Positions 22,669 to 35,163 of a stretch of DNA of 64,000 nucleotides are shown one piece after another. Each line of letters opens with the position of its first letter. The stretch's first letter is position 1. The DNA is from Scleromitrula shiraiana (taxonomy: Eukaryota > Ascomycota > Leotiomycetes > Helotiales > Sclerotiniaceae): positions 2,666,001 to 2,730,000 of the forward strand of contig JABELC010000003.1 in NCBI GenBank assembly GCA_028455995.1, read 5' to 3'. A model generated the notes under the pieces. That model was not told where the DNA came from and did not search any database. It saw only the letters and a list, made by a program, of their open reading frames with translations. The position numbers and the translations under genes are program-made.

Positions 22669-23907
22669 ATCGAATGAACACACACACACTACTTGGTAAA
22701 GTCACGTTCACTTTGAGGAAAAGGAGTATAAGAGTTCTTTTTATTCATCATTATCAACATCAACACCATCAACACTACCTACAATCGTCAGTCATAGCGA
22801 TAGATACCCGGCGTCAAATAATTGGATTATAAATAAATAAACAAATAAATAAATGTCAGAGAATGAAACAATGAAAGAATGAACGAAGGTGAACCAACGA
22901 AGGAAATAAATAATGAAATTAAATTAAACGAATTGATCTGAAATTGTGCATGCATGCGGGGAGGAGAGGCTTGGTCGGTCTACTTGCTTTGCTTTGCTTT
23001 CTTGCGTGGTTTTTGATTTCTTTTTCTTTTCCTTTTCTTTCCTTTTTTGAACATAAAGTTGGGTTATTGATCATTGGCTGCATCCTCGTCTTCATCTTCA
23101 TCTTCATCTTCAGCGTCGCCGTTGCTCTGCTCTGCTCTGGTCTGGTCTGGGAGGGGTGGATATTCAATCCAGGGAGGTTATATCATTAGGATTAGGGGGG
23201 TATTAGAGACTTATAGAATTGTGCTTTCTCTCCCTCTCTCTCTCTCTGTGTGTGTATAGTGTTATTTTTGCATTTTTATCTATTTTGTGCGCTGTACTTT
23301 TGGATCTCTGCATAGCATAGGATAGGATAGGATAGGATAGGATAAGTATACTATTATACGTGCTCTTATGATTACTTGATTAATACCTGCCATGTAGGTA
23401 GTATCAGTATCAGTATCAGTAAGGCGGGGGTTGTTTAGTACCTAGTACTGGTGGCACTCTAGGGCTGGTTCCGTGTCGGTCGCCATATCTGTAGATAGGT
23501 GAGAGTGGAGGGTATACCGGTATTGATGTGAAAGGAAAACTTAAATTAATGTTCTCCAAATTGTAAGGAACTGGACGTTTGAGAAGCCGCACGGTTCGAG
23601 AAACCTTTCTACTTGCACCACTTGCTTGCAAGAATTGAATGTAGGCTAGCATTCCTTGATGGCTGAATTATTTTTCTTGCGTAACCTGCGCTACTTTCCA
23701 GTCTCCACGGCCCAAACCATCCATATATCACGGGAAAAACCTCACAAGACTCAGTAGAACAAAATCCACACAACCATATGCTCATATTAGGCATCAAAAG
23801 TTAGATCTTTTCATTCCGCTAACCATTGCAAGCAGAAATGCAGCAACTCCAGATGTGTGTTTCCCCCATGCCATATATCAGAAAATCCGTCCTTTCCTTA
23901 TTGTCAT
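22669..23907. other. Convergent intergenic region
   Basis: This is the 3' region between the E2 gene and the eL31 gene; no gene was recognised. It contains (AAATAAATA)n at 22830-22852, (CTTCAT)n near 23090-23115, a (TC)n(TG)n tract at 23229-23257, (GGATA)n at about 23320-23345 and (AGTATC)n at 23400-23420. Confidence 0.6.
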
Positions 23908-24455
23908 TTAAGCATCCTCAACAACAACTGTGTGCAATCCCTTGGCGTTTTGAACATTGACTGCCTGAACGTAACTGTACAACTTCTCCTTGGCACCTTC
24001 CTCGTCGTTACGCTTTCTCGAGATTCGTACGCGCAGTCTGAATGGAACACCCTTGATACCAGCCTCCCAGACCTTCTTGTTCAATTGAGGATCGAGACGA
24101 ACATCGGAAGTGCCCTATTAAATTGAAGAAAAAAACATTCAAGATTAGTATTATTCTCCAGATATAAATTTCCTTCTCCATAAAAATCCCCTGTTCTTCG
24201 AAGTAGAAAAATTTCCATACCATTGACTTAGTTGCGAAAGCCTTGATCTCCTTGATGGCCTTTGGTGCTCTCTTCTTGAATGAGACACCGTGCAACTAAA
24301 CAAAAACAATCAGTCCTTCGGCCCTTCTGAATTCATTTCCTTCGCAATTTTCGACATACTCTCTTGTGCAAGTGGATGGTGTACTCGCGCGCAACGACAT
24401 CAGCGATGGCGGATCTTTGGGTCTTGCCGGAGGCTTTCTTGGTGGTCGTCGACAT
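23908..24455 (-). CDS. rpl31: 60S ribosomal protein L31 (eL31), 125 aa (three exons)
   Basis: Exons (minus) are 24455-24360, 24295-24221 and 24114-23908, all phase 0, giving 125 residues, the normal eukaryotic length. The N-terminus MSTTTKKASGKTQRSAIADV leads into VVAREYTIHLHKR, then the HGVSFKKRAPKAIKEIKAFA segment and the SDVRLDPQLNKKVWEAGIKG core, all diagnostic of eL31. The protein sits near the polypeptide exit of the large subunit. The 5' leader shows a donor-like GTATGTCG only inside the coding part. A leader intron is possible because an acceptor-like TTTTTATATGTTAG lies just upstream of the ATG region, but I did not model it. It shares a 650-bp divergent promoter with the Rax1-like gene. 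Confidence 0.95.
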
Positions 24456-25102
24456 TTCTAATTTTTATATGTTAGAACTTCAATATTTTTCTGCTGGCCT
24501 AATTTTCGATTGAATTGGATGTATAGAGGTAGAGGAATAAAATCGCTAACGTACTGGAGGATTGGTCGCGAGATGTCGTGTAGAGTTGTCGTTGTCTAAC
24601 CGTCAGCAACAAATTTCAAAATTGTTAGTTTGTGGGATTAATCCACTAGTTAGCCGAAAATTTCGACCTTCCAAAATTTTTGTGATGTACTGTTGCCTTA
24701 CCAACCAGGCCGGCAGAATTTCGTACAGCCTCTGGAGGATGGATCCATTTTTGCAACTTCACTAAAGTATTGAAACTCTAATGCAATGCAGTCTGTACGT
24801 AGGGAGCGACGTCGTTGACTACCACGATCCGAATCACAATCCCATGTGTCACCATAAACAATCTTGAGCTCAGTTTTCAAGTTTAGACTGTTTTTAATTC
24901 ACCCTCTTTAAGTTTTTCCCTACATACAATACACTCTTTTTTGGTTCTTTCTTTTCACGATAACAACAACGAGAGTTGCGACATATAAAACGAATCGTCG
25001 CGACGTGAAGAATTTAAAACTCCTTACAGTAGTACAATACTGATCGCTCTTAATTAATTATACACTCCTTGCCTTTCCACGAATTCCACTCCTCCAGCCA
25101 AT
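24456..25102. promoter_or_regulatory. Divergent promoter between rpl31 and the Rax1-like RGS gene
   Basis: This 647-bp stretch has no recognised gene. A T/C-rich region (about 24930-24960) and a CG-containing block (24985-25010) precede the RGS gene. Confidence 0.5.
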
Positions 25103-26379
25103 ATGGTGAACAATACCCCCTCACCACAGCCGGATCTAAATCGGAATCGGCTTCCAACATTATTTGAAGTATTAAGTAGGAGGACTTTGCCTCCAGTGGA
25201 TCTGTTCTCATTCTATATTTATATGAGAGATCAACAGCGATCTGTTGATTATCTAGATTTTTGGTGCGCTTTTGATTTCCTTGCATCAAATCTCACTATC
25301 AATCAATAACTAACCAAACTTTTAAGGCTTGATGTTGCTCAACACATGTCACTCTGTCGCCATTATGTACGAGAACTTCGACGATCTGTGATGATCGGTA
25401 CACCCAAGGGGGAAGATTCGCAATCGAAAAGGTCCTCTACAATGTTAGAAAATATGGGCGAATTAAATCATCCAGCAGCAGGACCATCAATATTCAATAC
25501 CGAAAAAGAAAGAGATCAAGACGCTCAGATGTCAGCTTTCCTACGAGAACAGGCAGAAAATAAGGGAATGGAAGAAGCCGGAAATGGTCACTCACCGAGC
25601 AGTAGTTTTGGATCCCATCAATCCGGCCCCCAACGCGCAACTATGTCAAGTGAACGTCAACCGAGACCAAGCTTCGTGAGCAGTCCCATGGATTTAACCT
25701 CGGATTCTAATTCCCCAGCTCACACGGTCGCAAGAGCTGATATTCGTGCTTCGGCTGAGAAAATCCTCTATACGTTCCTTCTACCTGGCGCCGAACGTGA
25801 AATCATCCTACCTCACGCTATTACTCATGACATCACAATCTCGATTGAAGAAAGAGGACGCGATGATCCGGAAGTATTCGATGCTGCTAAGGATTATGTT
25901 TTCCAAGCAATGGAACGTGATGCATTTCCAGGCTTCCTCCGAATGAAAGCTTTGGGTAATCTGGTTCCGCCTTCCATGATGTTGCGATTGATCATCGGTC
26001 TTCTCTCCATGTTCAGTGCTTTCTGGGTGGGATTCATTCTCATCTTCCTAGACTATCCTCGCCATACTCGAGTTTGGGTAAGAATCCATCCTATTCTGTT
26101 ATTTAATTATATGAATCATGTAACTTATCAAATTCTCAATAGCTTATCCTGCCTTTCACAATCGGCGTCTATGCCCTCTGTTCCCACCAATACGCACTCG
26201 ATCCCATCCTTGCCCTCTTCGGTTACAGCGAATACACATTCATGTCATTCTCTCGAATCCGCGAACCCTACATCCGTAAACTTCTTAATAAACGTGCCCT
26301 CATGGTCCTTATGGTTACCATCCTAATCGACGCCGCTCTCGTTATTCTATTCGTCTTGGTACCCGGAAAACGATTGTGA
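25103..26379 (+). CDS. RGS-domain membrane protein, Rax1-like, 382 aa (three exons)
   Basis: Exons are 25103-25263, 25327-26077 and 26143-26379; the frame closes at 382 residues. The N-terminus (LPTLFEVLSRRTLPPVDLFSFYIYMRDQQRSVDYLDFWLDV) matches the start of an RGS fold. A low-complexity Ser-rich insert follows (about residues 75-190), and then the second half of the fold (SAEKILYTFLLPGAEREIILP...YVFQAMERDAFPGFLR). The end has three hydrophobic segments: about 272-297, about 305-320 and about 352-376. An RGS domain plus C-terminal membrane helices is the layout of yeast Rax1 and of Rax1-type proteins in moulds, linked to bud-site selection, growth and G-protein signalling. Whether it speeds GTP hydrolysis is unknown; Rax1-type RGS domains are divergent. 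It is divergently transcribed from rpl31. Confidence 0.82.
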
Positions 26380-27746
26380 TTGCGAGTGATAAAAATCAAA
26401 TCAGATTAGGATCGGTGGTGATAATAAGATAGGATCAGATGGGTTCATTTGTTTATTTGTTTTGTTCGGTTGTTTACTTTACTTGGATTCTTTACGTCTG
26501 AGTCGTAAATATATATGGTATAGATGCTTTCCTTGCTTGGGACGGTTGGGTTTGGCTGGATTGGGTTTTGACTTGGATGGATGGAATGATGGATGGTTGG
26601 ATGGATAGGGAATGGGTACGGGATACCTTTGAAGTTTATTTTTTCCTTCTTCCTTTTTCTTTTAAAGAGCGTGGTGTTATGATTATATCCATTTTTCTCT
26701 TTTCTCTTTTCTCTTTCTCTTTCTATCTATCGGATTTATTACCCTTTTCCTTACCGATTTTTACTTACTTTACTCTATTTATTTCATTAATTCCATTGGG
26801 ATTCCCTTTTTTTACTTTTGCGTCTTTTATATCAGATATGCTATACGTATCTCATGCATGCATGGGCTCTCTGTTTTTGTATTGTATAACAGGGGAGGGG
26901 AGGGGAGGGGCTGGCTGGGGAATGGCAGTAGATGGGGATGGGAAGATGGGTGGAGATATCAATTTGCAATGGCGTTGAACCTAAATTTACTTGAATCTAA
27001 TCCAATCTGATCTGATCTAATCTGATATGGTATGATATGATATGATATTAACTTTCATTGAACATCTACTCATTACATTTATTTCCTGGTCTTTTCATTC
27101 ATTCCTTTCTCTCATGTCTTGTGTCGTATATCGTGTCGTATATCGTGTCAAAAGAAAATTAATCTTTCGATCGATATGGACAGACATGCACGATTAAGTA
27201 TAAGCTTCAAATATCTGATTTCTTTTCTCTTGTGTTGATTCATTAGAACAAGGTAAAATCTCTCGGATCCGAAACGTAGATGCTATATCATATGTATGTA
27301 TGTATGTATTGTCCCGCAATCAATCAATCGATCGATCTATCTATTGTTTGTAAATACCCCGCTGAGCTAAAGGGTATTCATTTATTCTCCATGACTCCTA
27401 CTCTGATTGTGATTTTGATGTATTGTAATGTAATGTAATGTTATGTATTCACATGTACATGAAGAATCCATTGGTTTTGAGGGCGGATTGAGACGAAGGA
27501 GGATTGAGATGAAGGAGGATTGAGATGAAGGAGGATTGAGATGAAGGAGGATTGAGACGAAGGAGGGAAGAGAAGCGAAAAAGAAATGGTATTGTAGTTT
27601 GTTTGGGTTGGCGGATAGATTATCTGTATAGATAGATTGGAGTTCTGTGAGCAATCTCTTTGAGCAAGTAATCAACCAACCACTGACAAAAATGCTCTTT
27701 TCTAATTCTTTATATCATCTCATGTCCTCTCTTTACTTTACTCCTC
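26380..27746. other. Convergent intergenic region with a 16-bp minisatellite
   Basis: This is the 3' region between the Rax1-like and CSN7 genes; no gene was recognised. It contains (TGGA)n near 26576-26605, T/C-rich stretches at 26640-26830, (GGGGA)n near 26890-26910, (TGATA)n near 27025-27045, (TATG)n near 27290-27310 and the minisatellite at 27486-27565. Confidence 0.6.
27486..27565. repeat. 16-bp minisatellite, five copies
   Basis: Unit GATTGAGAYGAAGGAG is repeated exactly five times head to tail. The outer two copies have C and the inner three have T at the variable position. It lies in the 3' region of the CSN7 gene. Confidence 0.92.
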
Positions 27747-28745
27747 CTAATCCATACCAAAACCCCTCTTCTTCGAACTCCTCTCTTTTTCCTTATCAGA
27801 CGATCCCCCTCGCCCCTTATCACTCTTCCTATAAGATTCCATATCAAGTTCCATACCATCATCATCACTATCCTCATCCACGCTGGTTGGCTTTCCCATT
27901 GATGCTCCTCCTGCTGCTCCTCTCATAGACTCCTTTTGTGTCGAAGACCTCGTAGTCATAGAATTAGAAGAAAGCCCCCCTCCACCCCCACTTTCCCCCG
28001 CTCCCTCCTTCATTTCCATTAATTCCCCAACATGTGCATTCCACTCCTGCTCATCCCTATGTCTCCTCATTGCCTCCGCCTTAATCGACGCAATCTGCGC
28101 CTCGATCGAAGTAAGCGTCGTAGTGCAGCGAGTCGACCACGCAGACAACGTCGATAGCATTGACGGGATGGTATTGGGCGGGAGATCCCGGAGCGGCGAA
28201 ACGGACGAGATGCTCACGACTTGGTTGTAGGGGTCCAAAGTCCCGGTTATGAGACCCGCGTAGATGGCACTGATGACCAGGTCTTCGAGCTCGCGGGTGT
28301 CGGTTAGAGAGAGCGCGGATTGGAGGTTGGGGTAGCTGAGGTTGGAGGGGTCTTTGGCGAGCGTGAGGAACGATAGTTGGCGGAGTTTGAGGGTTTGCGC
28401 GGGGGTGAGAGGGGGGAGCGTGGGGTCCGATATGTAATCTGCGTAAGTGCCGTAGCTGAATATTTTTAGGAGGGTTAGGTAGATGGCTTGAGAGGGCTCA
28501 GCGGCGGAGAGGGCTTGGATTTGGGGCGCCAGGAGGAGCTCGGTGAATATGTAGGTTCCTGGGGCGGAGGTTGCGAGGGTGATGAGGTTGATGGCGGCGA
28601 GGGGGGAGGTTGCGGATTTGGTGAGGGCGAGGTGAGGCTGGATTTTGTTTTAGTATATTATATTTTTACTCTCTTGAATGGTGGAAGTGCATGTCATGAG
28701 TTTGATACGTACTGCTAGAGCATTCAAAGCTTTTATTTGCTCCAT
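27747..28745 (-). CDS. csn7: COP9 signalosome subunit 7 (CSN7/CsnG), 307 aa (two exons)
   Basis: Exons (minus) are 28745-28713 (11 codons, MEQIKALNALA) and 28637-27747; donor GTACGT, acceptor CCAG, phase 0. The COP9 signalosome removes Nedd8 from cullins and thereby controls SCF ligases; in moulds it affects development and secondary metabolism. The protein starts with helical repeats (residues 12-90, with TYIFTELLLAPQIQAL and IYLTLLKIFSYGTYADYI), followed by the PCI-type winged-helix part: LPPLTPAQTLKLRQLSFLTLA, LQSALSLTDTRELEDLVISAIYAGLITGTLDPYNQVV. It ends in a coiled-coil stretch (about 190-230) and a charged, Gly/Ser-rich acidic tail with basic end. This order is that of CSN7/CSN7a. The first exon is very short, so automatic gene finders may miss it. 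Confidence 0.9.
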
Positions 28746-30596
28746 CTTGGAAATTGTTGAGTTATTGTGATAGCTTCAGTCTTAGCTGGTTGCCTATCAG
28801 AAGAGCTCCGTTTGCTGTAAATCTTGCCCTGTTTTTATAGTAGTATGACTGAAAGTTGAAAGATGAACGATAAACTCCAGAATCAAAGCACAAGTAGTGT
28901 AACCGTAGTAGAAAATTTATTTATTGATGAATGAATTAATACAGGAACTAAAGTTAAGTATTGTTATAACTCGAATCTGTATTTCTGGTTGTTTGGCTGA
29001 CTTTATTAGTTGTACTATCTAATCGCGCGGGATTGCCCACTAGCGGGAGCGGGACTAGTAAATGGTAGAACTATGGTGTTGGTGGCTCGAGCATAGTTCT
29101 AGTGAATTTATTAGTCATTCAATATAAAACCACCAACGACATGACATACTTTGATTTTCATATGAAGCTTCAATGTTGTCGAGCATACCATCAATTATGA
29201 TGGCAGTCCAAAATTTTATTGCATATAGTCTGTAGGTCTTATGATTATTGCTATCATCTACTATGTAGCTAGTAAAAGAATTCTAAGCCTTCGTGTTCAG
29301 CATGCAAACCATGCCAGTTAATTCCAATTCACAGGACTTAAGATTGATCCTTGACAATAACTTTGGAAGTGACACCAGCTGAGAATGGCGAATATATCTA
29401 GGTATATTGGGAGAAAGAGATTCCATGTCCTAGAGGCTTGAGCCTTGGGGGGGGGGGGAGGGGATGGGGACTCAGGGAAATGAAATTGAATACCATATGG
29501 ATGAATTTCAACATTCTTACCCGACTCTCTTCTCCTCCGAATCGAAGAGTCTTCAAGCCTCGAGTCGAGAATCTTCAAACTTTGGGTTCCTTCCCAATTC
29601 ACATCTTAACCCTCAAGATGGAAGGAACAAGAAGGTTGAGAATCAAGACAACCCACCAACCCTCGGCGTCTACCATTAAACGAAGTCAAATCAGATTCAT
29701 TTTGGTCATTTCCAAGATTCCTTTAGAACGCCCAAGATTATTATGGATATCTTTTACCTGCGACTGGTTCTTATTATTTTCCATCTCAAATAATACATCT
29801 GGTCTAATAGAATCTCAATTTTGAGGATATAAATCATTTCATATATTGTTCTTGTTGTCAGTTCAGGAAATATAAGGTACGGAAAAGATTAAAATTTCAA
29901 GGTTCGATTCTTAAATGGCCGGACGGTGAGACTTCAGTGAAGCTCGGAATGAGAGAGAGAGCTTTGCTCTTCACTTAACAGCATATTGGTAAATGGTCAT
30001 GGTTATGGTTATGGTTATGGTTATGGTTATGGTTATGGTTATGGTTATATTACCGACCATCCCATCAAGCCGAACGAACGCGTATAAAATCTCAAGAATC
30101 TCGTCCCTTAAAAAACATCACAACACGACTTCAAGGTTTACCTTACAATTCATTAAACCTGAGATAGATATCTTTCGTCCAATAATACCAACTTATAATA
30201 ATCTTTTGTATTTGTATACAAGTTCTTTCAAATATTGATTCTTTTCTAAAAACTTTTCTCTAATTTCATTCCTTTTTAAATCTTCTGATATTGAAGTCAC
30301 ACTCACAGTTCTACGTAGCAATCATCTGTTTCGGTATTATATGCACAGCATCCAGAGAGTTCAATAACCTCACCGGCTTCAACTTATCATGCCTGGAAAC
30401 AAATAATACGATTTCTATACAAGATTGGCCAACTACCTCTCTATCTCTCTCTCCAAAAAAAGTCCGATCTCTTTTCCACGGTTTAACTTACTTGTCCATA
30501 CCTTTTCCTTTCAACAAAAATAATTTTAATACCACTACCATCTTGTACTGTCATGCTATAATTTATTTTACCATTTGTTCAAACACCCTACCCAAC
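28746..30596. other. Long intergenic region, includes (ATGGTT)8
   Basis: No gene was supported in 1.85 kb. A run of 13 G lies near 29450-29460, a (ATGGTT)8 hexamer array at 29999-30046, and a pyrimidine-rich probable leader before 30597. Open frames at 29438-29824 and 30291-30596 lack protein-like features; the latter is the in-frame upstream extension of the next gene. Confidence 0.5.
29999..30046. repeat. (ATGGTT)8 hexanucleotide array
   Basis: Eight perfect copies about 550 bp upstream of the start codon at 30597. One strand reads as repeated Met-Val. Confidence 0.95.
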
Positions 30597-33500
30597 ATGT
30601 CTCATCAGACTGCTGGATTTTCAGATATCAAGATTACCATTAAATCATCAAATAATCCATACAGACGACAGCAAGAGTCTTCCGATGATCCCAGATCTAG
30701 GTCAACTTCTCAAGAAGTCAAGGTTTCTCCTGTTGTTCGCAAGCAGACTCCAGTAAGGGCAATTTTTCATGATTTACGGAGCGCCCACTCTTCAATAACC
30801 GGACATGTAAGAACTGTCAGTGGACGTCGCACGATTCCAGCCAACCTATTCGAACCCCCCGAAGAAGTTGATGAACCCAATGCTATTCCACTTCGCAATA
30901 TAGTGCGAAATCGCGGTCCAAATGTCACATCTTTCCTGCAGAACATACCACTTCCACCACCCCCTGCAGCCTTGCATCAAGATCGTTATGGGTCAAGTTC
31001 AGATAACGCAACTCCAGGACCCTCATCAAAAGCACAAAATCTTCTTCCACCAACTGTCAAGCGTGGGTCAGATTCTTTACTTGCCAACATCAAAAGTGCT
31101 CTTGCAAATATCTCATCTCCCATCACCCCAGATACAGACGACAATAATGATAGTATATCGCATTGGCCTCGCGAGAATGTCAATCATATCGAGGGAAGAA
31201 AGAATCAAAGGTTTCTAGAACGTCTAAAGGAGAACGATGAGGCAAATCCATACACACCAGAGGCGCAAACACGAAAACCAAAAGAATTTGGCGTCGGCGG
31301 AGGAGGAAGATCAAGTCCTCCATATCTAGATAACGATTTGTCAATTTATCATTCTAGTCATGGCGAGGCACCATCTGGCTCTTTCCCACGAAGCAGCCAT
31401 GATGATGGAAGTCCGGGGAACATCGCGCATACCAATCCCTACAGAGCGGCTCGGCATTCATCATATGCCCCTTACCAGGAAGAATTACAATCACCATTAC
31501 GTAAAAGTCTCTCCGATCAAAATCCAAAGACACGTAGTTACGATATCCAACGAGCTACCAGTACCGTTGGTGATATTTATAATCATTATGTTCATTCTAA
31601 TAGATTGAGCGGCTTCGGCTCAGATAGTGATGATGGAATTAAAGAAGAGAGCCCTCTTCGAGCAGATATCCCACTGAATTTCCGCACTATTCAACACAAA
31701 TTCAACTTGGGCTCGAATTCGAACGCAGTGGTGGAGTTGAAATCGACAACTCTGAATGCCCGGAAACAAAAACGAACAGAGAGGGCAGAAGATAGTCAAC
31801 CGTCGGATTATGCGCTGCCCCAAGTGTCAAACATTATTCCGAGTACGTCTCAAGCAATTGCTTCTCCATCTATTTATACTTACGCTAACACACACTTTTA
31901 GATCTCACTCAACCAACTAAACCGACAGTGCAAGATGCTTTGCAAAACCATACAAACAATCAACAGCTAGACAGCGACGACTCCGAAAATGATCTTAGTG
32001 CGCGATTTCCTCTACCAAACACACTCGCCACCCCAAATACATATGCCACACCTAAAGTCATAATCTCACCAGCAGATGACTCCTCAATGTATAGAGATGA
32101 TCCTCATTGGGATGACCCGGTTATACAACGGCAGCCATTAGAGAGAGACATTAGCAAGGCTCTGAGGCGTGCCAGTGGTTATAGTGTTTACAGTATGGAG
32201 AGTACATCTACTTCGTTTGCAGAGAAGTCTCGACCACAAATGGCTGCTTTTAAGGGAAAGAACTTTTCTAGAAGATTCAATGTTGAAGATACGCCTCCTT
32301 CCGACTCGGGTAGTCTAAGTAGTGAGCAGAGAGAGTTTGTGACCCAGGCGCAAGCATTCTATGATCGCGGTGCAATTGCGCCAGATTGGGTTACTGCTCA
32401 ACATCAGACTGTTGTTCGCATACCCATAAGCCATAGTGGAACTTTCCCCGATTCGCCTCCAGAATCTCCTATTGATCGGCCTCATGCACCGGCTCCAAAA
32501 CAACCCACAGAGCAAGATGATTTCAATGATTGGGAGACTGTTGGAGAAAGCGCAAATGGTGCCGCCACAAATAGTAGACAAAATACCCCTGGGATGATGG
32601 GAGGCCTTGTCCATCGAGCGGGGAGCAGTATTGCAGATGTTTCAGACGACGGTACAGAAAGTACAGATCCACCTCGCATAAATGAATATGGATCATCGGA
32701 ACGAATCACTCAGCACCCAGGTAATGTCCAATACTATGGCGATTATCGCCAACGAGACCTCAAAAAAACTCATATACCTGTATTTCTCCCAGTATTCAGA
32801 GAGCATAAAATCAATGGATATCTTGCGGATTCAAACCGGATTAGACCCCCTCAAAACTTGTATAACTATAGTCCGCAACCTTTAGGGAAAGCTCATACCA
32901 ATCCATTCAAGTCACCTCCACCGGAATACATGAATCATGCGCAGAGCTCTTCTTCTCGAGGACAAAATGTCACTTTATTTCCATCTTCACTCAACACAAG
33001 CGAGGAGAGTGCCGATTTCACCAGGTCTAATCTAAACTTACAACAATCACCCAAAGCTTTCAGAGTTGACTCGCGTCTACGGTTCGATTGGACGAATGAT
33101 ATAGATGAACCAGGACCTGCTGTAGGTAGCTTGCGTGAGGAAGCTTCCAAACCAGGAATTTCGAGTCGCCCAAGTTCCTGGAATCATGTGTTAGCCTTGG
33201 GAGAGAAAGAATATAGAGCGAACAAGAACCTGGCTCTAAACATGCCAGTGACTGACGATATTAAGGACATTCAATTTGTGGATACACTTGCTACCGGTGG
33301 CTTAAGATCACAGAATCATAAACCATTATTTAAGGGTCCACCGGGTGCATTCTATCGAGATCTTCGTCGAACCTCAAAACATGAACCTTCTCGTAGTTTG
33401 GGATATGCAAATAGACCACCCAAGATTCACACTCGTGCCAACAGTACAAAAGATTATCCTACGAATACTCTTCGACCTCTAGCACTCTTGGCATCGAATA

Positions 33501-34084
33501 AGAATACTCCCATAATAACCACTACTCGTACAATGGCCAATAGACCGACAACGCCAATAAGAGTTCATGAACAAAAGCCTAGTCAGGATGATAGCCCTAA
33601 CACCTTCATCTATCGTTCCCCACTTGCCCCGCCAAAACGCCCGAGCTGGCAGAACTTATACAGTAAGGATCAATTGAAGGGGATAAGAGATGCTGCGAAA
33701 GCAGATGGTTTTATCGAGTCTCAACCCGCTCTCAGTAATTGTCTACGAGAGACCACCAAAGGAAATACTTGGAGACATCTATTCGAAAGTCCAAAATTAT
33801 CTCCTTGGTCCCAGGATCCTTCAGATATACTGATTGAGTCTCGTCGTAAAAGAAACATATCAATACTGGTCTTAGTTCTATGCAACATTTTCCCCCCAAT
33901 GTTATTCTTGTATGCAATTGGTCAGATGGATGGTCTAATGGTATGGTGGACGGATGGAGATTTTGCAACTTTCTCACCACGACAGAAGAGATATTCGTGG
34001 ATACTTTTGTCTTGCTGGGGACTGGCTACTATGATTGGACTTGTTGCTTTTCTTGTTGTTTTCTTTACACAAATGCGCTCCTGA
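30597..34084 (+). CDS. Large disordered Ser-rich protein with two C-terminal membrane helices, 1142 aa (two exons)
   Basis: Exons are 30597-31842 and 31902-34084; donor GTACGT, acceptor TTTTAG; the frame closes at 1142 residues. I do not recognise a named family. Almost the whole length is polar and rich in Ser, Pro, Asn and Arg, with many SP/TP and SS motifs. Examples are the N-terminal ITIKSSNNPYRRQ, an FHDLRSAHSSITGHVRTVSGRR segment and a DDFNDWETVGE motif near the middle. About 75 residues from the end lie two hydrophobic helices: ISILVLVLCNIFPPMLFLYAIG, then after an acidic loop WILLSCWGLATMIGLVAFLVVF. The protein would thus be a tail-anchored or hairpin membrane protein with a big cytosolic domain. 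The PFxYxSPLAPPKRPSWQNLYS stretch just before the helices looks conserved. The ATG at 30597 was preferred to upstream in-frame codons because composition changes there. Confidence 0.75.
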
Positions 34085-35163
34085 TTTTCGGTTTGGTTTC
34101 ACACATTTGTTTTGACGTGTTACGATTATGATTTGAACGATTTATGTTTGGCGTGAGAGACGAGCCCGGGACGAGATATGCGATAGGTAAAACACAAAAA
34201 AGGTGGTTAATGTAAGAAGTGGAGTGATCGATGGTCATATAAAATACGGGTAATTAAAGATGAAGCTCACATGGAAGGACATTAAAAAAAACCAGAAATG
34301 ATTGGATGATATATGGAACGGAGGAACGAAGGATGGGAACAGCAAAAGTGAGGACCGGTCTTAGGTGAACACTGTAATGGGAAATTGGTCAGGATGAGAT
34401 TCAATCTAACTACTGAATTCCATACTGTATGTGTATCTGTATGTGTATAATGAGCTGGCTAGCTGCCGAATGAGATAATTGAGCAAAATGAAGTAAAATA
34501 ATCAAATCGAAAATCTGGCTGTTCTCATATTAAATCAAATCAAAGCCATTTAAATCAAGTGGAAGGAGATCGATTTCTAAACGACCATCACTAAAGTATC
34601 CTCGCAAGATCATAATCAGAGGTTAGAGAGATACACCTAGGTAGGTCATACTGCTCAGCAGTTGCAGGTTGTTCAGTTGAGCTGTTTTCGTTCTGGACAT
34701 CGGTTGCAGGTTGGTGGTATGGCTAGAGCTGGCTACTGGGCAGCCATGGATGAAGTGGCTTGGCAAAGATTGGTTCCTCAGGCATAAATATCGAATCTGT
34801 TGGTGCAACTGAAGTGGGGCTGGCTTCTGCAGGATCTCGTATTTAATGATGGGAAATATATTATTAACTCTTGATACCACTTAAATTCACCGAATCTAAG
34901 TAAATTAAACCTATTAACAATATCGGAATATTCTTTGTGGGTCATAATCCTTTCGTTATTACAGAGGGTTGAAGAATCCCAATATAGAGATTGGAATGAG
35001 GTTGGTGGTTAAGAATCACAAATGGTGAGATGATGCACGCGTATTAATATGATGTATTGAGGAATTGAAATAGTGGAAATATGTGATTGGTATCTTGAAC
35101 TCATAAGTTTTTCTACATTCGAACTAACGATTTGACAGTTAAAGATACCCTTGTATCTGTTAA
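34085..35163. other. Convergent intergenic region at the left border of the PKS cluster
   Basis: No gene was recognised. This 1.1 kb stretch separates the conserved 1142-aa gene from the PKS stop codon and contains AT-rich DNA with no clear repeat. The cluster is taken to begin on its right side. Confidence 0.55.

Noticed and set aside
27747..28238. Short 163-codon frame taken as a complete gene
   Set aside because: It is only the C-terminal part of CSN7. The frame is open back to 28637 and an 11-codon first exon supplies the ATG.
29438..29824. Plus-strand 128-codon open frame near the G-run
   Set aside because: Composition is unlike proteins here, with no homology-like motif or introns.
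29999..30046. Hexamer array as an interstitial telomere
   Set aside because: The unit is ATGGTT, not TTAGGG or a close variant.
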